Positions 4,800-7,761 of a stretch of 7,761 nucleotides of DNA are shown here, piece by piece. The stretch's first letter is position 1. Each line of letters begins with the position of its first letter. Under the pieces are notes generated by a model. The model was not told the DNA's origin. It saw only the letters and a program-made list of their open reading frames with translations, and ran no database searches. The DNA is from Thiorhodovibrio sp. (GTDB lineage: Bacteria > Pseudomonadota > Gammaproteobacteria > Chromatiales > Chromatiaceae), in NCBI GenBank assembly GCA_007128075.1, contig SKYD01000275.1, positions 1 through 7,761 on the forward strand, in the 5' to 3' direction. Both the position numbers and the translations under genes were made by a program.

Positions 4800-6173
4800 T
4801 TATAAAAAAGTCAAGCCGACCTGAAACAAATGCTCGACCTCGGGCACCCGCTCGCGGTCTTGTAGAAATAAGATCACATGGTCTTCGGATTGAATGACCG
4901 TATCGTGATGCGCAATCAACACTTCTTCATCACGCACAATGGCACCGATGTTGGTGCCTTTGGGAAGTTTGAGCTGCTCGATGCTGCGCCCGACGACCTT
5001 GCTGGAGCCAGAATCGCCGTGGGCAATCGCCTCAATGGCTTCGGCAGCTCCTCGGCGCAATGAGTGTACCATGACCACATCGCCGCGTCGCACATGGCGC
5101 AACAGACTGCCGATGGTGGCCTGCTGCGGTGAGATGGCAATATCAATCGGTCCGCTTTGTACCAAATCAACATAGGCAGTGCGGTTGATCAACGCCATCA
5201 CTTTGCGGCACCCCATGCGCTTGGCCAGCATTGCCGAGAGAATATTCGCCTCGTCGTCATTGGTCACCGCACAGAACACATCGGTCTCGCCAATGTTTTC
5301 TTCTTGCAACAAATTCTCATCCGCCGCATCGCCGTGGAGCACGATGCTGCGCTCCAAAAGCTCGGCAATCTGCTTGCAGCGATCAAGATCGGTTTCGATG
5401 ACCTTGACCCGATAATGCGCCTCTAAAGCCCGCGCCAGCCGGGTGCCGATGTTGCCCCCACCGGCAAAAATCAATCGTTTATAGGGTTTTTCGAGGCGGC
5501 GCAGCTCGCTCATCACCGAGAGAATATGCTTAGGTGCGGCAACAAAAAACACCTCATCTTCGGCCTCAATCACTGTATCGCCTTCGGGCTGCAACGGCCG
5601 CCCTTGGCGATAAATCGCCGCTACGCGGGTGTCGATGTTCGGCATGTGTTCATAGAGCGTGCGCAGTTCATGGCCAACCAATGGACCACCATAATGGGCG
5701 CGCACTGCCACCAACCGCACTCGACCCCCTGCAAAATCAGTGACTTGCAGCGCGCCAGGATGCTCAATCAGCCGCAAAATCGAATCAGTGACCAACTGTT
5801 CGGGGCTGATGCGCACATCAATCGTGAACGCTTTGCCGTCAAATAATTTTTCGTGGTCAAGAAAGCTCGGGGCGCGCACCCGAGCGATTTTGCGCGGAGT
5901 ACGAAACAAAGTGTGGGCGACCTGACAGGCGACCATGTTGGTTTCGTCACTGTTGGTCACGGCAATGATCATATCAGCATCCTCAGCCCCTGCGCGTAGC
6001 AACACATCCGGATGCGCTCCGTGACCTTCGAGGGTGCGCAGATCAAAGCGATCTTGTAACTCGCGCAACCGCTCACCATCAATATCTACCACGGTGATGT
6101 CATTGGCCTCGTTGACCAGGTTTTCCGCCACCGAGGTGCCGACCTGCCCCGCGCCAAGAATGATAATTTTCAC
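4800..6173 (-). CDS. trkA: Trk potassium uptake regulatory protein TrkA
   Basis: 457 residues, the length usual for TrkA. It is the cytoplasmic NAD(H)-binding RCK subunit that gates TrkH/TrkG potassium channels at the inner membrane. Two tandem RCK units are visible: the first Rossmann fold has GAGQVG at 7-12 and acidic Asp30 at the end of strand 2, followed by an RCK_C domain (about 140-220); the second has GGGNIG at 238-243 and Glu260, followed by a second RCK_C (about 375-440). The C-terminus LFQVGLTFL resembles other TrkA proteins. The start is GTG (6173-6171), which overlaps the TGA of the ntrX-like gene as GTGA, so translation is probably coupled. No trkH is in the window; after the stop comes an unrelated small membrane protein gene. 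Identification is firm. Confidence 0.96.
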   Translation of the reverse strand: MKIIILGAGQVGTSVAENLVNEANDITVVDIDGERLRELQDRFDLRTLEGHGAHPDVLLRAGAEDADMIIAVTNSDETNMVACQVAHTLFRTPRKIARVRAPSFLDHEKLFDGKAFTIDVRISPEQLVTDSILRLIEHPGALQVTDFAGGRVRLVAVRAHYGGPLVGHELRTLYEHMPNIDTRVAAIYRQGRPLQPEGDTVIEAEDEVFFVAAPKHILSVMSELRRLEKPYKRLIFAGGGNIGTRLARALEAHYRVKVIETDLDRCKQIAELLERSIVLHGDAADENLLQEENIGETDVFCAVTNDDEANILSAMLAKRMGCRKVMALINRTAYVDLVQSGPIDIAISPQQATIGSLLRHVRRGDVVMVHSLRRGAAEAIEAIAHGDSGSSKVVGRSIEQLKLPKGTNIGAIVRDEEVLIAHHDTVIQSEDHVILFLQDRERVPEVEHLFQVGLTFL

Positions 6174-7540
6174 CGTCTTTCTTTAATCTCAATCCCTAAT
6201 GAGCGCAGTTTACGATACAGATGGGTGCGCTCCATGCCCGCTTCCTTGGCCATCTTGCTGACATTGCCGCTGTGTTTTTCGAGCTGATAATCAAGATAGG
6301 CTTTCTCGAACATCTCGCGGGCCTGGCGCAGTGGCTGATCAAAGGACACCAAGCCATCGAGCGGTTGCAGCGGCAACGGCGGCGAGGCACCGAGTGCAAT
6401 CTCGACCTCGTTTTGGGTGACCTCATCGCCAGCACCGAGAATCAGCACCCGCTGCACCAGATTTTTTAGCTCGCGGATGTTGCCAGGCCAGGCATAGTTG
6501 CGCAGATAATTCTGCGCCCCAACGCTAAAGTGACGATAGGGCAGCTTTTCGTGGGTGGAAAAATAATCGACATAATAGTTGAGCAGATCGGGAATATCCT
6601 CGGCATGATCGCGTAGCGGTGGCACATGCAGCGGCACCACATTGAGATGATAAAACAGATCTTCACGAAACCGCCCACTGCGCACTTCAGTTTCCAGATC
6701 GAGCTGGGTGGCGGCAATGATGCGCACATCAATCGCCACCGGCTCGCTGCCACCAATGCGCAAAAACGAGCCATTATCCAGCGCCCCCAATAATTGCGCC
6801 TGGGCTTGCAGCTCCATATCGGCGACCTCATCGAGAAACAGGGTGCCGCCAGCCGCCTGTTCTAGGCTGCCATAATGGATATGCCCATCCTCCTCACTGC
6901 CAAACAGCTCGCGGGCGGCATTGTCACGGGCAATCACCGCGCCACCCAAGTCAACAAAAGGGCGGCTTTTGCGGATGCTTTGTGAATGCAGAAAGCGGGC
7001 AAAGGTCTCGCGACCGCTGCCTGGCTCGCCAGTGATCAACACCCAGGTATCATGTTGGGCGATGCGTTTGACCTGTTCGCGCAGCCGCTGCATCGCCGTC
7101 GAGCGTCCAATCGGCTCATGTACCAGCGGCCCACGGCGCCTTAGCCCGATGTTTTCCTGTGCCAACTGTTCGGCTTCCAACGCTCGCTCGACCGTCAGCA
7201 ACAGCTTGGCCATCGACAGCGGCTTTTCGAGAAAATCATAGGCCCCGAGCCGGGTTGCCTCAACCGCAGTTTCCACAGTGCCATGGCCGGACATCATAAT
7301 CACTGGACAGGGCAGCCCGTCGTCATCTTCCGCCCATTCTTTGAGCAGGCTGATGCCATCCAGATCGGGCATCCAGATATCAAGCAACATCAAATCCGGT
7401 CGCCGATCGCGCAGCCGCTGGCGGGCGGCCTCGCCATTGGCGGCACTGATCACCACATAGTCTTCATCTTCGAGGATTTCTTTCACAGTTTCACGAATAT
7501 CTGGCTCATCATCAACGACAAGAATATGAATTGCAGTCAT
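6170..7540 (-). CDS. ntrX: NtrX-like response regulator (REC, AAA+, Fis-type HTH)
   Basis: 456 residues from ATG 7540-7538, chosen because AGGA lies eight bases upstream and the ATG overlaps the kinase stop as ATGA. Receiver domain 1-125 has acidic pocket Asp10/Asp11, phosphoacceptor Asp54, Ser84 and Lys106. The AAA+ domain (about 140-385) has a Walker A-like GEPGSGRE (171-178), in which the usual Lys is Arg177, and Walker B GTLFLDE (232-238). The loop that carries GAFTGA in sigma54 activators is replaced by SEEDGHIHYG (215-224), as in NtrX-type proteins that do not work through sigma54. A Fis-like helix-turn-helix occupies the last 50 residues (NVSKMAKEAGMERTHLYRKL). It probably binds DNA in response to the adjacent NtrY-like kinase. 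The family links to nitrogen and redox control; targets here are unknown, though the coupling to trkA suggests a link with potassium or osmotic balance. Confidence 0.9.
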   Translation of the reverse strand: MTAIHILVVDDEPDIRETVKEILEDEDYVVISAANGEAARQRLRDRRPDLMLLDIWMPDLDGISLLKEWAEDDDGLPCPVIMMSGHGTVETAVEATRLGAYDFLEKPLSMAKLLLTVERALEAEQLAQENIGLRRRGPLVHEPIGRSTAMQRLREQVKRIAQHDTWVLITGEPGSGRETFARFLHSQSIRKSRPFVDLGGAVIARDNAARELFGSEEDGHIHYGSLEQAAGGTLFLDEVADMELQAQAQLLGALDNGSFLRIGGSEPVAIDVRIIAATQLDLETEVRSGRFREDLFYHLNVVPLHVPPLRDHAEDIPDLLNYYVDYFSTHEKLPYRHFSVGAQNYLRNYAWPGNIRELKNLVQRVLILGAGDEVTQNEVEIALGASPPLPLQPLDGLVSFDQPLRQAREMFEKAYLDYQLEKHSGNVSKMAKEAGMERTHLYRKLRSLGIEIKERR

Positions 7541-7761
7541 GGTGTATTTCCTACAGGGCGTGTTATAAGCGGCAGGGATCGTGGTTGCCACAGCGGCAAG
7601 CGCGCCACCATGCACGCTCCCGCATCGGTGTTCTCAGCCCAGATGATCCCACCGTGCTCCTCGATGATTTTTTTAACAATTGCCAATCCAAGCCCAGTGC
7701 CTTTGGTCTTGGAGGTGACATAGGGATCAAAGATGCGATCTAGCATGTCTGCGGCAAAACC
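7537..7761 (-). CDS. ntrY: NtrY-like sensor histidine kinase, C-terminal end
   Basis: Only the last 74 residues are in the window; the gene continues past base 7761. They form the end of a HATPase_c domain: GF from the G1 box at the edge, the F box IFDPYVTSK, the G2 box KGTGLGLAIVKKI and the closing EEHGG motif. The stop TGA overlaps the ATG of the ntrX-like gene as ATGA. A membrane-bound NtrY-type kinase is inferred from the partner and order; the sensor part cannot be seen, so another kinase class is possible. Confidence 0.85.
   Translation of the reverse strand, partial: GFAADMLDRIFDPYVTSKTKGTGLGLAIVKKIIEEHGGIIWAENTDAGACMVARLPLWQPRSLPLITRPVGNTP

Noticed and set aside
4747..4800. Intrinsic terminator after trkA
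   Set aside because: Only weak short complementarities such as TGAT/ATCA are present; no GC-rich stem with a T-run.
4878..5846. Several plus-strand open frames across trkA
   Set aside because: They are antisense shadows of the trkA reading frame with unnatural composition.
7541..7615. Longer N-terminus for the NtrX-like regulator
   Set aside because: The receiver domain begins at ATG 7540, which has a ribosome binding site and overlaps the kinase stop; the extension lies within kinase coding sequence.

Overview
The window looks like chromosomal DNA of a gammaproteobacterium. The supporting signs are a GspE-type secretion ATPase, the order NtrY-like kinase, NtrX-like regulator, trkA with overlapping ends, Sec signal peptides, an outer-membrane lipoprotein and a phenylalanine-terminated outer-membrane barrel. 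I cannot name a genus; sulfur-oxidising or Chromatiales-like lineages are only a guess. There are no rRNA, tRNA, CRISPR or IS genes.

Layout. Bases 1-1016 (+) hold the C-terminal two thirds of a GspE/PilB-family ATPase. Bases 1017-1403 are a gene-free, more AT-rich stretch with a 110-bp imperfect palindrome, a 20-bp-spaced direct repeat, a plausible sigma70 promoter and a strong two-part hairpin at the predicted mRNA 5' end. Bases 1404-3962 (+) are a tight four-gene cluster in which every product carries curlin-like repeats: two small Sec-secreted proteins, a small lipoprotein, and a 465-residue protein with a short curlin-repeat N-terminus and a C-terminal autotransporter-type barrel. Bases 4002-4226 (-) encode an unrecognised 74-residue helical protein with its own promoter and terminator. 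Bases 4488-4709 (-) encode a 73-residue protein with two membrane segments, preceded by a near-perfect palindrome. Bases 4800-7761 (-) are the end of an ntrY-like kinase gene, an ntrX-like regulator gene and trkA, joined by ATGA and GTGA overlaps.

The part worth attention is the four-gene cluster. The repeats follow the CsgB-type pattern Q-x-G-x-x-N with an 11-residue period, but no csgG, csgE, csgF or csgD lies beside them. Instead the cluster encodes an outer-membrane barrel that itself carries curlin-like units. My inference is a surface amyloid system in which a type V secretion-like protein displays a CsgB-like template and the small proteins are subunits or nucleators. How the two small proteins cross the outer membrane is not visible here. 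The minus-strand operon is a conventional two-component and potassium-uptake module; its NtrX-like regulator lacks a GAFTGA motif and has Arg in place of the Walker A lysine.
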